A stretch of 64,000 nucleotides of DNA from Caldilineaceae bacterium (GTDB taxonomy: Bacteria > Chloroflexota > Anaerolineae > Caldilineales > Caldilineaceae), in NCBI GenBank assembly GCA_022824685.1, contig JAJDZJ010000007.1, positions 1 through 64,000 of the forward strand. The letters run 5' to 3'. The position numbers and the translations under genes were made by a program. The notes under the pieces are model-generated. The model was not told where the DNA came from, made no database searches, and saw nothing but the letters and a program-made list of their open reading frames with translations. Of the stretch, positions 29,360-40,200 are shown one piece after another. Within the stretch, counting starts at the first letter, position 1. Each line of letters starts with the position of its first letter.

Positions 29360-30016
29360 ATGGACATCCAACTCATCTTTCGAACGTGGGTGAATGCGCT
29401 GACCAAGCCCGGCGAAGATTTCTTCGCCGCCGAACGACAGAAGTCCTCAGCGACGCTGTCGACCGCGCTGACATGGATCATTGCAGCTTCGGTTATCGCC
29501 GCTTTGCTCAATGCGCTCCGGTCCAGCGTTTTTTCGTCAACAATGGGCGGGTTTGAACAGTTTATGGACCTGCTTCCTCCTGATGTCCAAAGCGACTTCG
29601 GCACTGTTGTCGAATCCGGCGGGGCCGGGGGAACGGCATTCAGCTTCGCCTACATAGTAATTGGACCCGTCAGCTTTCTTATCGGAGTAGGCATCTACCA
29701 CTTAGTCGCAAGGATTCTGGGTGGGAGTGGACAGTTCGGTCGCTACGCCTATCTTTTTTCCACCTTTGCCGCCCCTATCATGATCGGTACGTCCATCCTC
29801 GGATTCATACCCGTGCTTGGAGGCTGTGTCAGCGCTATCCTGGCAATCTACCAGCTCGTCCTCGCCTACTATGCGACAAAAGTAGAATACAGCCTGACTG
29901 AAGGCAGGGCCATCATAGTAGTCGCCGCCCCGCTCATCGCCGGACTCTTCCTGGCTGCTTGCACTGCAATATTTGCCCTCAGCGCAATTCTCTCCCTCCT
30001 GAGTGCCTCCGCATGA
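29360..30016 (+). CDS. Yip1-like membrane protein
   Basis: FRTWVNALTKPGEDFFAAERQ; five hydrophobic segments; LSTFAAPIMIG-like region. Confidence 0.7.
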   Translation: MDIQLIFRTWVNALTKPGEDFFAAERQKSSATLSTALTWIIAASVIAALLNALRSSVFSSTMGGFEQFMDLLPPDVQSDFGTVVESGGAGGTAFSFAYIVIGPVSFLIGVGIYHLVARILGGSGQFGRYAYLFSTFAAPIMIGTSILGFIPVLGGCVSAILAIYQLVLAYYATKVEYSLTEGRAIIVVAAPLIAGLFLAACTAIFALSAILSLLSASA

Positions 30017-30918
30017 CCATCATCGACGCCCACAACCACCCCGACTGGCTCGGACACGATCTGCCCAAATTCCTCGCCAACATGGACCGCTTCGGTATCG
30101 ACAAGACCTGGCTCCTCACCTGGGAGTGCCCTGCCGACGAGTACAATCCGGCCATCTACTACCCAGCCATGCACTTCGGCAGCGGCTGCGCACACCCCGT
30201 CCCCTTTGAATCCTGCCTCCGATACAAACAGGCCGCCCCCGACCGCTTCATACTTGGCTATGCCCCCGACCCCCGCCGCCCTGAAGCCATCGACCAGCTC
30301 CACGCCGCCATTGAGATTTACGGCGTCCAGGTCTGCGGCGAAATCAAGCTGCGTATGCTCTACGACAATCCCGATGCCCTGCGGCTCTTCCGCTTCTGCG
30401 GCGAGAAGGGACTGCCTATCACCTTTCACATCGACTATCCCATCCCCACCGGCCACCGCTATCCCCGCACCGACTGGTGGTACGGCGGAAGCATCGACTC
30501 CTTTGAGAGGGCTCTGCAGGTCTGCCCCGACACCGTCTTCATCGGCCACGCCCCTGGTTTCTGGGCCCATATCTCCGGCGACGATCAGTTCGACAAAGTC
30601 GGCTACCCCAAAGGCCCGGTCCTGCCCGGCGGCAGACTGTTCGACCTCTTCCGTGCCTATCCCAACCTCTACGCAGACCTCTCCGCCGGCTCCGCCTACA
30701 CCGCGCTGACACGCGACTTCAGCCAGCTCGAACAGCCCCCTTTCTCCCCTCACACCGGACCCTCAGCCGAGCCCTTCCTGCTCGAGTTCCAGGACCGCCT
30801 CCTCTTCGGACGCGACCACTTCGACGACCGCATGCAGACCCTGCTCAACAACCTCCACCTACCCCCGCTGGTGCGCCAAAAGATCTTCAGCGCCAATGCA
30901 GAAGCTCTCCTGTCCTGA
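30013..30918 (+). CDS. amidohydrolase family protein
   Basis: IIDAHNHPDW; LPITFHIDYPIPTG; VFIGHAPGFWA; DRLLFGRDHFDDR; ATGA overlap with upstream gene. Confidence 0.88.
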   Translation: MTIIDAHNHPDWLGHDLPKFLANMDRFGIDKTWLLTWECPADEYNPAIYYPAMHFGSGCAHPVPFESCLRYKQAAPDRFILGYAPDPRRPEAIDQLHAAIEIYGVQVCGEIKLRMLYDNPDALRLFRFCGEKGLPITFHIDYPIPTGHRYPRTDWWYGGSIDSFERALQVCPDTVFIGHAPGFWAHISGDDQFDKVGYPKGPVLPGGRLFDLFRAYPNLYADLSAGSAYTALTRDFSQLEQPPFSPHTGPSAEPFLLEFQDRLLFGRDHFDDRMQTLLNNLHLPPLVRQKIFSANAEALLS

Positions 30919-31105
30919 AGACCCGCGGTCCCCTCTGTCTTTCATTACCCCAAACGCCCTAACATTCCTCCCTTCACTGCCGACCACCTGCAAAACCCAA
31001 TCCAACCCCCTCCAGCGATGCCCCAACGTCTCCGCTCCACCCCTGCCCTCTACGTGTACTTCCGTGACACTCCGTGGAAAATAGGTGTTGCCGTTCGCCG
31101 CTGCC

Positions 31106-31172
31106 CTTCCCAGTCGCTCCCCGCCGTTCTCCCGCAGTTCCCCTGCAGTTCCCCCGCAGTTCCCCCCCGCAC
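31106..31172. repeat. GGGGGAACTGC minisatellite, second locus
   Basis: ctcccgcagttcccctgcagttcccccgcagttccccccc. Confidence 0.75.
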
Positions 31173-31350
31173 ATACCCATTCCTGGCCAACAAAAAACGG
31201 AGGCCGCCCCGAACCTTAAGGACGCCCCCGTAAGCGGCTAAACGAATACGCGTGTTTCTCCCTAAGCAGAGCCAAATTCAAAAGGAGCCGTCTCTAGCCC
31301 GGCCAACTCCTACCCTCCAAACGGCCAGCTAAAGCCTATGCCGCACTGCC

Positions 31351-32310
31351 CTAATCCGCCAAAGCCTCCACCGCGCCCAAGGCGGTCGCCATCAAGCGCC
31401 GGTAACGGGCCGCATCCACTCCTGTGACAACATCGAGCGTCGCCCATCCGTCGGTTTCATCCTCGCGCTGCATCGCGCTGCGCCGGTCAAAGACCGTTGC
31501 CCCTCGCGTCGCGCCCCCCGCCAACTCCACATGCATTGACCGGCACCCCACCGTCGCTCCCTCCGGGTCGATCACCGCGGCAACCGTCCCCGCGTCCCCG
31601 ATCAGCGAAAAGTCCGCCCCAAAAAAATTGCAATAGTGCAACCCAATGCCTCCTGCAATCTGCGCGCCTGCCCCTTCCGCCCTCGACAGCGCCATCGCCT
31701 CTTCCCGCGTAAACCCCACCTGGATGAACGGATCTAGTGGATACAGCGTTACCGGCAACCCGCTCTGCAGTACCACGGCAGCCGCCTCCGGATCGTACCG
31801 AACATTGAACTCCGCCGCCGCCGTCGTATTCCCCGGCGCCGCGTACGTACCCCCCATCACATAGAGCCGCCCAATCTTCTCGCCAATCCGCGGATACATC
31901 CGCAACAGCATCGCTATATTGGTCAGCGGCGCTAGACAGATCAGAGTCATCGGCTCGGAAGCCTCCGACAGCGAATTCCGCAGGAACTCAACCGCATGGG
32001 CATCCACCGTTTTTCTCCGCGGCGCCGGCAGCCCCAGATCTCCCATCCCATCGCTGCCATGCAGCGCGGGCGCCGGCAGTCCCGGCGCCACCATCGGCCG
32101 GTCCATCCCTGCCGCCACCGGCGTCGCCCCCGCGCCGATCGCGTCCAGCAGCGCAAGCGTGTTCGTTACAACCTGCTTCAACGAACAGTTCCCGGCCACA
32201 CATGTGATGCCCCGTACGTCCAGTTGCGGCGACGCCATCGCCAGCAGCAACGCCAGCGCGTCGTCCCCGCCGGTGTCCACATCCATCAGTACAGGAAGCG
32301 ATTCTGACAT
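31351..32310 (-). CDS. nucleoside hydrolase (inosine/uridine-preferring type)
   Basis: PVLMDVDTGGDDALALLLAM; VAGNCSLKQVVTNTLALLDAIGAGATPVAAGMDRP; MGGTYAAPGNTTAAAEFNVRYDPEAA. Confidence 0.93.
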   Translation of the reverse strand: MSESLPVLMDVDTGGDDALALLLAMASPQLDVRGITCVAGNCSLKQVVTNTLALLDAIGAGATPVAAGMDRPMVAPGLPAPALHGSDGMGDLGLPAPRRKTVDAHAVEFLRNSLSEASEPMTLICLAPLTNIAMLLRMYPRIGEKIGRLYVMGGTYAAPGNTTAAAEFNVRYDPEAAAVVLQSGLPVTLYPLDPFIQVGFTREEAMALSRAEGAGAQIAGGIGLHYCNFFGADFSLIGDAGTVAAVIDPEGATVGCRSMHVELAGGATRGATVFDRRSAMQREDETDGWATLDVVTGVDAARYRRLMATALGAVEALAD

Positions 32311-32326
32311 CCCGGTTCTCCTGTTG

Positions 32327-33562
32327 CTACGACGTCCCGCGAGTCGTCTCCATTGACAGGCCCCCGCGCCTGGTCAGCGCCAGCGCAAAGACCCCCATCA
32401 GCAGAGCCCCCAATACCGGCGCAACGACCAGGCCCTCCAGAGCCCTGTCCAGCGTCAGCTGATCCGCCAGCCATCCGGTCAACGTGGCGCCCAGGCCCCC
32501 AGGCCACCAGCCCAGCCCCATCACCAGGCCGGATGCCATCGCCAGCCCTCGCGGCCATACCTCCTGCGCAATCACGACCGTGGTCGGGTACGTGCAGCCC
32601 AGCAAAAACCCAATCGCGCCCGCGTAGATGAACTGCGCGCTGCCGCCCGCGTGAATGAACAGCCAGTATCCCGGCCCCAGCAGGGCGAAACAGGCCAGCA
32701 ACACCTGCCAGCGCCCAAATCGGTCAGACAGGATCCCGCCAAAAAGGCTGCCTACTCCGACCAACAGCGACATGACAAAGAGCATCTGTCCGCCATACAC
32801 CACCGAATACCCGCGATCCTCCAACAGCGTCGGCAAGTAGGTGATCAGGCTCAACTGGAACCACGCTCTCGTCATCGCAAAAACTGTGATCAGGATCAAC
32901 CCCAGCAGAAAGCCCTGCTCCGCCCGCGACTGCCGCTGCCGGTGTGCCTCGCGGTCCCCTCGGCTCTCGCTCCCAAGCCCGCCCACCAGCCAGATGCCCG
33001 CAATCAACACCAGCGGCAGGAGAACAACCGTCCCCCTCAGACCCAGCAACCCCAATCCAAATGCCAGCAACAGCGGGGAGCCCGCCGAACCCAAATTGCC
33101 CCCGACCGCAAAAAAGGAGACCGCGCGCCCTCTCCTCCCGTCAGCGGTGGCCTTCGTAACGACCGATGCCCCCGCCGGGTGAAACGCCGCCGAGCCAAAC
33201 CCGGCCAACGCCACCCCCACAAGCAGAGTCCAATAGTTGCTGCTGAAGCCAAGCACAGCCATGATCAGCCCCAGCCAGACCACGCTCAGCGCCGTGATGC
33301 GCCTCGCATCCCACCGGTCGATGAAGTATCCGAAAAACGGCTGCGCCAGCGCCATCGTCGTCGTCCCGACCATCGTCACCACGCCGATCTGCCCATAGGT
33401 CAGCCCGTACTCAGCGCGGAACAGCGGAAAAAAGACCGGCAGGTACTGATGGAAGAGCTCCAGCACAAAGTGCCCGCCCGAGACCAGAAATACCGTGTTC
33501 GTCAAAAACCCGCGCCGGAGTATCGTCTGCGGGAATGATTGAACCCGTTCGTCTCTTATCAT
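32327..33562 (-). CDS. MFS transporter (fosmidomycin-resistance-like)
   Basis: FLVSGGHFVLELFHQYLPVFFPLFRAEYGLTYGQIGVV; GYFIDRWDARRI; start placed at MIRDERVQ. Confidence 0.85.
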   Translation of the reverse strand: MIRDERVQSFPQTILRRGFLTNTVFLVSGGHFVLELFHQYLPVFFPLFRAEYGLTYGQIGVVTMVGTTTMALAQPFFGYFIDRWDARRITALSVVWLGLIMAVLGFSSNYWTLLVGVALAGFGSAAFHPAGASVVTKATADGRRGRAVSFFAVGGNLGSAGSPLLLAFGLGLLGLRGTVVLLPLVLIAGIWLVGGLGSESRGDREAHRQRQSRAEQGFLLGLILITVFAMTRAWFQLSLITYLPTLLEDRGYSVVYGGQMLFVMSLLVGVGSLFGGILSDRFGRWQVLLACFALLGPGYWLFIHAGGSAQFIYAGAIGFLLGCTYPTTVVIAQEVWPRGLAMASGLVMGLGWWPGGLGATLTGWLADQLTLDRALEGLVVAPVLGALLMGVFALALTRRGGLSMETTRGTS

Positions 33563-33850
33563 TTCGTCATTTTCATCGCTGTAATCTGGAAGCAGGCACT
33601 GACTGAACCCTCCGCCGCTTGGAGATCGCCCGGACAAACCCGTGAGGCCCGCCGCTTCAGGCCAATTCCCCGCCCCGCCGCAGACTCACAAAAGTAAAGA
33701 GGGATCGAAGATCAGGAATCTTCATCCCTCCGCCACGCCATGATAATATGCAAACAGGGAACTGGCAACTTTGGCCGCTTCCCGCTTGCCTCCCCAAACC
33801 TCGCTCGCAAGGCCAGCAATCCGGCCGCCGCAGGGGGCGGCGTATACAAC

Positions 33851-34561
33851 ATGTTCAACGTCTGTGCCAGCTGCGGACTCTATCGCGTCGACAAAATCGT
33901 AACCGAGCCGACCGGCGTTGTCGCACCTGTCCCGCCCGATACCCAGCCCGACCTCCGGCCCGTGACAAGGAGAGCGGCGGCCGCCTGCCCGCACTGCGGA
34001 CACAACCACCCCTTCCTGCGCCAGCCTCTCCTGCTGGTCGGCGGCGCCAGCGCAATAGGCAAGAGCGCCATTCTTCAGCAGCTGACAGGCCGTGTCACCG
34101 CAGCCGTCCTGCTTGACGCCGACCTCCTCTGGCTGCAAGAGTTCGAGAGTCCAACCGACGGCAACCGCAGATTCTTCGAAACCTGGCTGCGCCTCGCAAA
34201 AAACATCGGCCAGAGCGGACGCCCCGTTGTCCTCTTCGGCGCCGGCCTTGCCGTGTCCGAGAACATCGAATCCTGCCTCGAACGACGCTACTTCAGCCGC
34301 GTCCGCTACCTCGCCCTCGTCTGTGACGAAGACGAGCTTCGCCGACGTCTCCTCGCCCGGCCCGCATGGCGCAAGAGCGGCCAGCAGCGGCAGCTCAAAG
34401 AACAGCTGAACTTCAACCTCTGGCTCCAACAGGAGGGCCCAAATCAGACGCCCCCCTTAACCCTCCTGGACACAACCGACGCCACCATCCAGGACGCCGC
34501 TGACGCCGTCAAGGACTGGATCGCGCGCCTGCTTGAGCCCCAGGCCCCATCCGCGTCTTGA
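33851..34561 (+). CDS. P-loop NTPase/nucleoside-kinase-like protein with N-terminal zinc ribbon
   Basis: CASC...CPHC pairs; LLLVGGASAIGKSAILQQL Walker A; AVLLDADLLW. Start may be 33740. Confidence 0.7.
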   Translation: MFNVCASCGLYRVDKIVTEPTGVVAPVPPDTQPDLRPVTRRAAAACPHCGHNHPFLRQPLLLVGGASAIGKSAILQQLTGRVTAAVLLDADLLWLQEFESPTDGNRRFFETWLRLAKNIGQSGRPVVLFGAGLAVSENIESCLERRYFSRVRYLALVCDEDELRRRLLARPAWRKSGQQRQLKEQLNFNLWLQQEGPNQTPPLTLLDTTDATIQDAADAVKDWIARLLEPQAPSAS

Positions 34562-34564
34562 CCC

Positions 34565-35827
34565 ATGACCCTCTCCGGCCCCCTCTGGCGCAACAGGGCA
34601 TTCATCCGCCTCTGGATCGCCCACGTCACCTCGGGCGCCGGGACAGCCGTCACCAACGTGGCCCTGCCCCTGGCTGCCGTTCTCGTTCTCGGCGCAACGC
34701 CGGCGCAGATGGGCCTGCTTGCCGCCGCCAGCTCTCTGCCCAACCTGCTCTTCGGCCTCCTCGCCGGCGTCTGGGTGGACAGAGTCCCCCGCAGGCCAAT
34801 ACTCGTCTGGTCCGATCTCGGACGGGCCCTCCTCCTCCTCTCCATTCCCGCTGCCGCTTGGCTTGGCCAGCTATCCTTCGCCCACATCTGGCTCGTCGCC
34901 TTTGCCGTCGGCACCCTCACAGTATTCTTCCAGATCGCGGCCATTTCCATTCTGCCCGCCCTCGTTAAGAAGAGCCAGCTCGTTGACGCCAACAGCAAAC
35001 TCTCCACCAGCGAGGCCGTAATCGCCATCGCCGGACCCGCCGCGGCCGGCGGTCTCGTGCAGCTCTTCAGCGCACCCAGAACAATACTCCTCGACGCCCT
35101 GTCCTACCTCCTCTCTGCCCTCGCCCTGAGAGGCCTCAAAGAGGAAGAACCGCAGCCCGCAACGCAGCGCAGCGACGAAGAAGCCGCCGCGGGATTACGG
35201 TCCGCCGCGATTCTGATCTACAAGGAAGTTGGGGAGGGAATACACGAGCTACTTCGAACGCCCCTGCTGAGAGCGCTCACAGCTACTTCCAGTCTGGGAA
35301 TGCTGGCCGGCTCGATCGCTGCAGCTGTGCAGATGCTCTTCCTCGTCGACCAGCTCAACTTCACGCCGACCGTCATCGGAATCGTTGCCGCCTGCGGCGG
35401 TGTCGGCTCCCTCGTTGGCGCGCTGCTCGCCGGAAACCTGGCGCGCGTCCTCCAGGCCGGCAAAACACTCGTCCTGGGAAAGCTCCTATGGATCGCCGGT
35501 AGCCTGCTGCTGGCCGGCGCCGACCTGACCGGGTTCGAACTGGCTGCCGCCGGGGTCGCCCGCGCGCTGGTCGGTTTCGGCAGCGCCATCTACTTCGTCA
35601 ATCAGGTCAGCCTGCGCCAGGCAATCACCTCCGTGCGCCTCCTGGGCCGCGTCACCGCAGCCCGCCGCTTCCTGCTCTTCGGCGTGGCAACCGTCGGCGC
35701 CTTCATCGGCGGCGCGCTCGGCGAAACCATCGGCCTCCGGGCGACGCTGCTCACCGCCTCCGCCGCCCTGCTCGTCGAACTGGCCCTGCTCTACCTCTCA
35801 AGAGTCAGGCGGGCGCACATCGCCTAG
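34565..35827 (+). CDS. MFS transporter (multidrug/enterobactin exporter-like)
   Basis: WRNRAFIRLWIAHVTSGAGTAVTNVALPLAAV; GVWVDRVPRRPILVWSDLGRALL. Confidence 0.9.
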   Translation: MTLSGPLWRNRAFIRLWIAHVTSGAGTAVTNVALPLAAVLVLGATPAQMGLLAAASSLPNLLFGLLAGVWVDRVPRRPILVWSDLGRALLLLSIPAAAWLGQLSFAHIWLVAFAVGTLTVFFQIAAISILPALVKKSQLVDANSKLSTSEAVIAIAGPAAAGGLVQLFSAPRTILLDALSYLLSALALRGLKEEEPQPATQRSDEEAAAGLRSAAILIYKEVGEGIHELLRTPLLRALTATSSLGMLAGSIAAAVQMLFLVDQLNFTPTVIGIVAACGGVGSLVGALLAGNLARVLQAGKTLVLGKLLWIAGSLLLAGADLTGFELAAAGVARALVGFGSAIYFVNQVSLRQAITSVRLLGRVTAARRFLLFGVATVGAFIGGALGETIGLRATLLTASAALLVELALLYLSRVRRAHIA

Positions 35828-35879
35828 CCGCCAGCAGGGCTCTCATCCCCACCCCCTCCGCTCAGCGACCCTCCCCCAC

Positions 35880-37208
35880 TCAGATACGCCACCCCGTACC
35901 TCGCGCAGTGCCCCGCAGTTCCCCGTTCCTCCCCGCAGTGCCCCTGCTCTGCCCCGCCATCGTCCCAAATTCAACGCGATAGGATCGCAAATGCAACACC
36001 AGAGCCCCCGCCAGCAGCATTCCCGCAAACATCCAGAACATCCCGCCGTACCCCAGTCCGCCAACCAATAGGCCACCCAGCACCGGCCCAGCCACCTTGC
36101 CGCCATTCTTGAGCGAGCCGGCCAGCCCCATCCCCGCGCCCACCTGGCCCGTCGGCGCCTGCTCCGCAATCAATGCCACCGTCGCCGGGAAGATCAACGC
36201 CTGCGCCCCGCCCATCGCCGCCGCAACCGCCAACAGCCCCACCGTCCCGCCCGCCGCCAGCAGAAATGGCAGCGTTATTGCCAGGCAGACCATCCCCAGC
36301 GATACGGCCCGCAGATGGCCCAGCCGATCGCCCAACCGTCCGCCCCACGGCCTTAACAGGATCAAGACGCCCTCTTGCGCGCTGAAAAACAGCCCGATCT
36401 CCACAGTCGTGTACCCCGCCGTCAGAGCGTAAATCGGCAGAAACGCCTTGATCACGTAGGTCACCACATACACCGCCGCCTCCAACGCGCCCGAAAGCCA
36501 CACCGCAGGTGTCCCCGCCACCGCCGCCTCTCGCTTGAAAAACCTCCCCACTGCCTCGAAGGCAATAGCCCAGTTGCTTGCCCTATTGCCTTTGGACCTG
36601 GAACGGAGCGAGTCCTCCCCCTGCCGCCGATGCCTATCCCCTCCCAACCAAAGCACCGGCACAAACGCCGCCATACTCAACACGCCGATCAACGTAAAGA
36701 CCGCGACCGGATCCAGAGACAGTAGCAGCCAGCCCGCCGCGGCCGGCCCCACCAGGTATCCCCCGCTGCGCGCCATCCCGAACCACCCAAGGCTCTCCGC
36801 CCTTCGTCTGCCGCCCCGTTCCGCCACATACGCAACCGTAACCGGGCCATAGATCGCCGTCGCCGTACCATGCAGCAGGCGAATGGCCACCAGCTGGCCC
36901 GGTGTCTCGATGAGCGTGTACAAAAAGGGCGCGCCCGCAAAGATGAGCGTCCCGATCAAAAGCCACAACCGTCGCCCCATCCTGTCCGAGAGCAGACCGA
37001 AGAGCGGCTTCGTCGCCATGCCTGTCAGCGTCGAGACCGAAACAATTACGCCCAGCAGCGCATCCGACGCGCCCAGCGAAGCCGCGAAAATCGGCAGCAG
37101 CGGCGTCTTGCCCATCTGATAGGCGCTGCGAACAATGAAGTCCGCCAATGAGATCCGCAAGAGCGCAGGAAACCCTGCGCTCTTGCGGCCAGCAATTAGG
37201 GTGCCCAT
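35880..37208 (-). CDS. MFS transporter, C-terminus encoded by repeat DNA
   Basis: ATKPLFGLLSDRMGRRLWLLIG; start placed at MGTLIAG; C-tail AGQSRGTAGRNGELRGTARGTGWRI lies in the minisatellite. Confidence 0.85.
   Translation of the reverse strand: MGTLIAGRKSAGFPALLRISLADFIVRSAYQMGKTPLLPIFAASLGASDALLGVIVSVSTLTGMATKPLFGLLSDRMGRRLWLLIGTLIFAGAPFLYTLIETPGQLVAIRLLHGTATAIYGPVTVAYVAERGGRRRAESLGWFGMARSGGYLVGPAAAGWLLLSLDPVAVFTLIGVLSMAAFVPVLWLGGDRHRRQGEDSLRSRSKGNRASNWAIAFEAVGRFFKREAAVAGTPAVWLSGALEAAVYVVTYVIKAFLPIYALTAGYTTVEIGLFFSAQEGVLILLRPWGGRLGDRLGHLRAVSLGMVCLAITLPFLLAAGGTVGLLAVAAAMGGAQALIFPATVALIAEQAPTGQVGAGMGLAGSLKNGGKVAGPVLGGLLVGGLGYGGMFWMFAGMLLAGALVLHLRSYRVEFGTMAGQSRGTAGRNGELRGTARGTGWRI
35900..35956. 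repeat. GGGGAACTGC/GGGGCACTGC minisatellite, third locus
   Basis: cgcgcagtgccccgcagttccccgttcctccccgcagtgcccc. Confidence 0.7.
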
Positions 37209-37218
37209 CTCGACGACT

Positions 37219-40200
37219 CTACACGACAACCGGAGGCACGTCTGCCGCCTGCACCGCCGCATTGAAGTCTGCCACACTCTCTCCCAAAATCGATTCCAGC
37301 TTGTCGAACTGGGAATCCACCTGGTTGCTCAGTTCCTCGAAAACATCATGAGCCTGGCGCGGCGGCGCCGCGTCCGCCGCGGCGATCACGCTGATCAGAT
37401 TGTGCAGCTTGGCGTTGAGCATCGTCCGAAGCCGTAACCGGTCAAAGGCCACCTTGGCCTCCGGCTGAACGAGCTCAGACTCAACCTCTCCCAGCTGCTC
37501 AGCGATCTGGTCCGCCCTCTCCTGGACCGCGCTCTTCGTTTCCTCGTCGGCTTCACTCTCCGCCACCATCTCCGCCATCGTCTTTACACGCGCCCGCGCC
37601 CGCCGCAGCCGCTTGACCGCCCGGTGCGTCTCTGACAGCTTTCCGTTCACCTCCTGCCACATGTCAAACTGGGCCTGCATCGCTTCCTCGCTGGCATTCA
37701 CCCCTGGGTCAATGTAAATTTCAAACGTCTCCGTCTGGCTCTCGCCGTCAACCGTCAGCCGCGCCTGGTATTCCCCCGGTGGCGCCAGCGCCCCCGTAAT
37801 GCTCTTCTCCGTGAACGGGTCTCCCGGCAGCTCCTCGGCATCCGCATATCGCATGCTCCACACAAATCGATTCAATCCGGCATCGGTCGAGACGTACTGC
37901 GCGGAGGGCGCTTCCTCCTCCTCCGAGTCAGACTCCGCCGGCCTGGGCCCGTACGTACGGATCTCATTGCCGTCAGCGTCCAAAAACGTCAGGCAGACCT
38001 CCTCCGCGCCTTCAGGCAGCGTATAGTGGACAAGCACGCCCTGCGGCGGATTTTCGCCGCCGTCGATAATCCGCCGCACGTAGTCCCCGTTCACGTCCTT
38101 TTCGTCCCGGTACGTGATCAACTGGCCGAATGCCAGCCCATAGCTGCGCCCTTCCCCGCGCGCCGGCGCAACGCTCCAAGGCAGCCACCTCCGCAAAGTC
38201 CTGCGCGGCGGGAACAGTCGCGCCCCCTCGTCGCTTCCGTCCAGCGAACCGACCTCCCGCAACGGTGTGAGATCATCGAGAACCCAGAAGGCCCGACCGT
38301 GCGTCGCCACCACAAGGTCATCATCCTTGACCGCCATGTCGTAGACCGGCGCAACCGGCAGATTCCCCGGCATCCTCTGCCACGAGGACCCATCGTCGAA
38401 GGAAACGAATACACCCGATTCCGTCCCCGCATACAGGAGACCCTCACGCACCGAGTCCGCCCGCAACATGCGCGTGATCTCCCCCTGGGGGAACGCTGCG
38501 TCCAGCCGCTGCCAGCTTTGGCCCAGGTCCGTCGTCTTGAACAGATATGGGCTGTAGTCGTCCAGCTTGTAACGCGTGGCCGCCACATAGACCGTGGAAG
38601 GATCGTGCGCGCTTGGCTCGATCACCGTCACGAAGCTCCACTCCGGCAAATCCGGCGGCGTCACATCGCGCCAGCTGCCTCCGCCGTCCTCGCTGATATG
38701 CACCAACCCGTCGTCGCTCCCGGCCCAGAATAACCCCTTCTGATGCGCCGATTCGATAAACACCGATATCGTGCAATAGTGCTCGGCCCCGCTCGTATCC
38801 AGCGTAAGCGGCCCCCCCGAAGCCTCCAGCTTGCTCTCGTCGTTGCGCGTCAGATCCGGGCTCAGGACCTCCCACGAACTGCCCTCATCCGTCGTGCGGA
38901 AAACGTGGTTGCCGCACGTGTACAGAACGTTGCTGTCGTGCGGGCTGAACAGAATCGGAAACGTCCATGGAAAACGGTACTTCATCGTCTTAGCGCCGAA
39001 ACCGCTGAACGGCTCCGGCCACACCGTCACCAGCCGAATCTGCTTCGTGCGGTGATCGTACCGCTGCAACGCGCCCCCGCCCCCCGGCGAAGAACCCACC
39101 GCGCCCACGTAAACAATGTTGGGATCATCCGGCTTGACGGCGATGTACCCGCTCTCCCCTGTGCCCGCCGGGTAGCAGTCTCCCCACGGGATCGCGCCTT
39201 TCTCCGTCGCGCTCGGCACCGAGATGCTCGAGTTGTCCTGCTGCGTGCCATAAACGCGGTACGGCAGCTGATTGTCCACGTCCAAATGGTAATACTGCCC
39301 CGTCAGCTGATTGTAGATCGTGCTCCACGTGTCGCCGCCGTTAAAACTGACACAGGCGCCGCCGTCGTTGCCGTTGATCATCCGCTGCGAGTCCACCGGA
39401 TCGATCCACAGATCATGATTGTCCCCGTGCGGGGTCGCAATATCTTCCCAATTCTTGCCGCCGTCAATGCTCTTCCACATCTTCAGATTATTAACATAGA
39501 CCGTGTCCGGGTCCTGGGAATCCGCAAAGATGTGCATGTAATACCACGGCCGGTTCAGCAAATCCTGGTTGTTGGTCAGCTGCTCCCAGTTCGCCCCGCC
39601 ATCATCAGAACGGTAAACGCCAGACTTGTCCCCCTCCGCCTCAACAATCGCCCACACCCGCCGCGGCTGCGCCGGAGAGACAGACACGCCAATCTTTCCC
39701 AGGATCCCCTCCTGCGGCAGGCCGGGGTTGCGGCTGATATCTGTCCAACTGTCCCCGCCGTCAGACGACTTCCACAGCCCGCTGTCCGGGCCGCCGCTGA
39801 TCAACTCCCAAAAGTGACGGTGTACCTGCCATATCGAAGCATAGAGTATGCGGGGATTGTTCACATCCAGCGCCAGGTCCACCGCTCCCGCCCTCTCGCT
39901 CACATGCAGGACGCGCTCCCAGGAGGCGCCCCCGTCAGTCGTCCTGTAAACACCGCGCTCATCGTTCGGCCCGAACGCATGCCCCAGCGCCGCAACATAC
40001 GCCACGTCCGGGTCGCGCGGATGGACGCGGATCTCCCCAATATGATGGCTGTCCCTCAACCCTACGTTTTTCCACGTCTCACCGCCATCGGTGGACCTGT
40101 AAACCCCGTCCCCCCAGCTTACATCCAGCCGGATCGTCGACTCACCCGTCCCCGCATAGATGACATTCGGATCCGCCTCGGAAACCGCCAGCGCGCCCAC

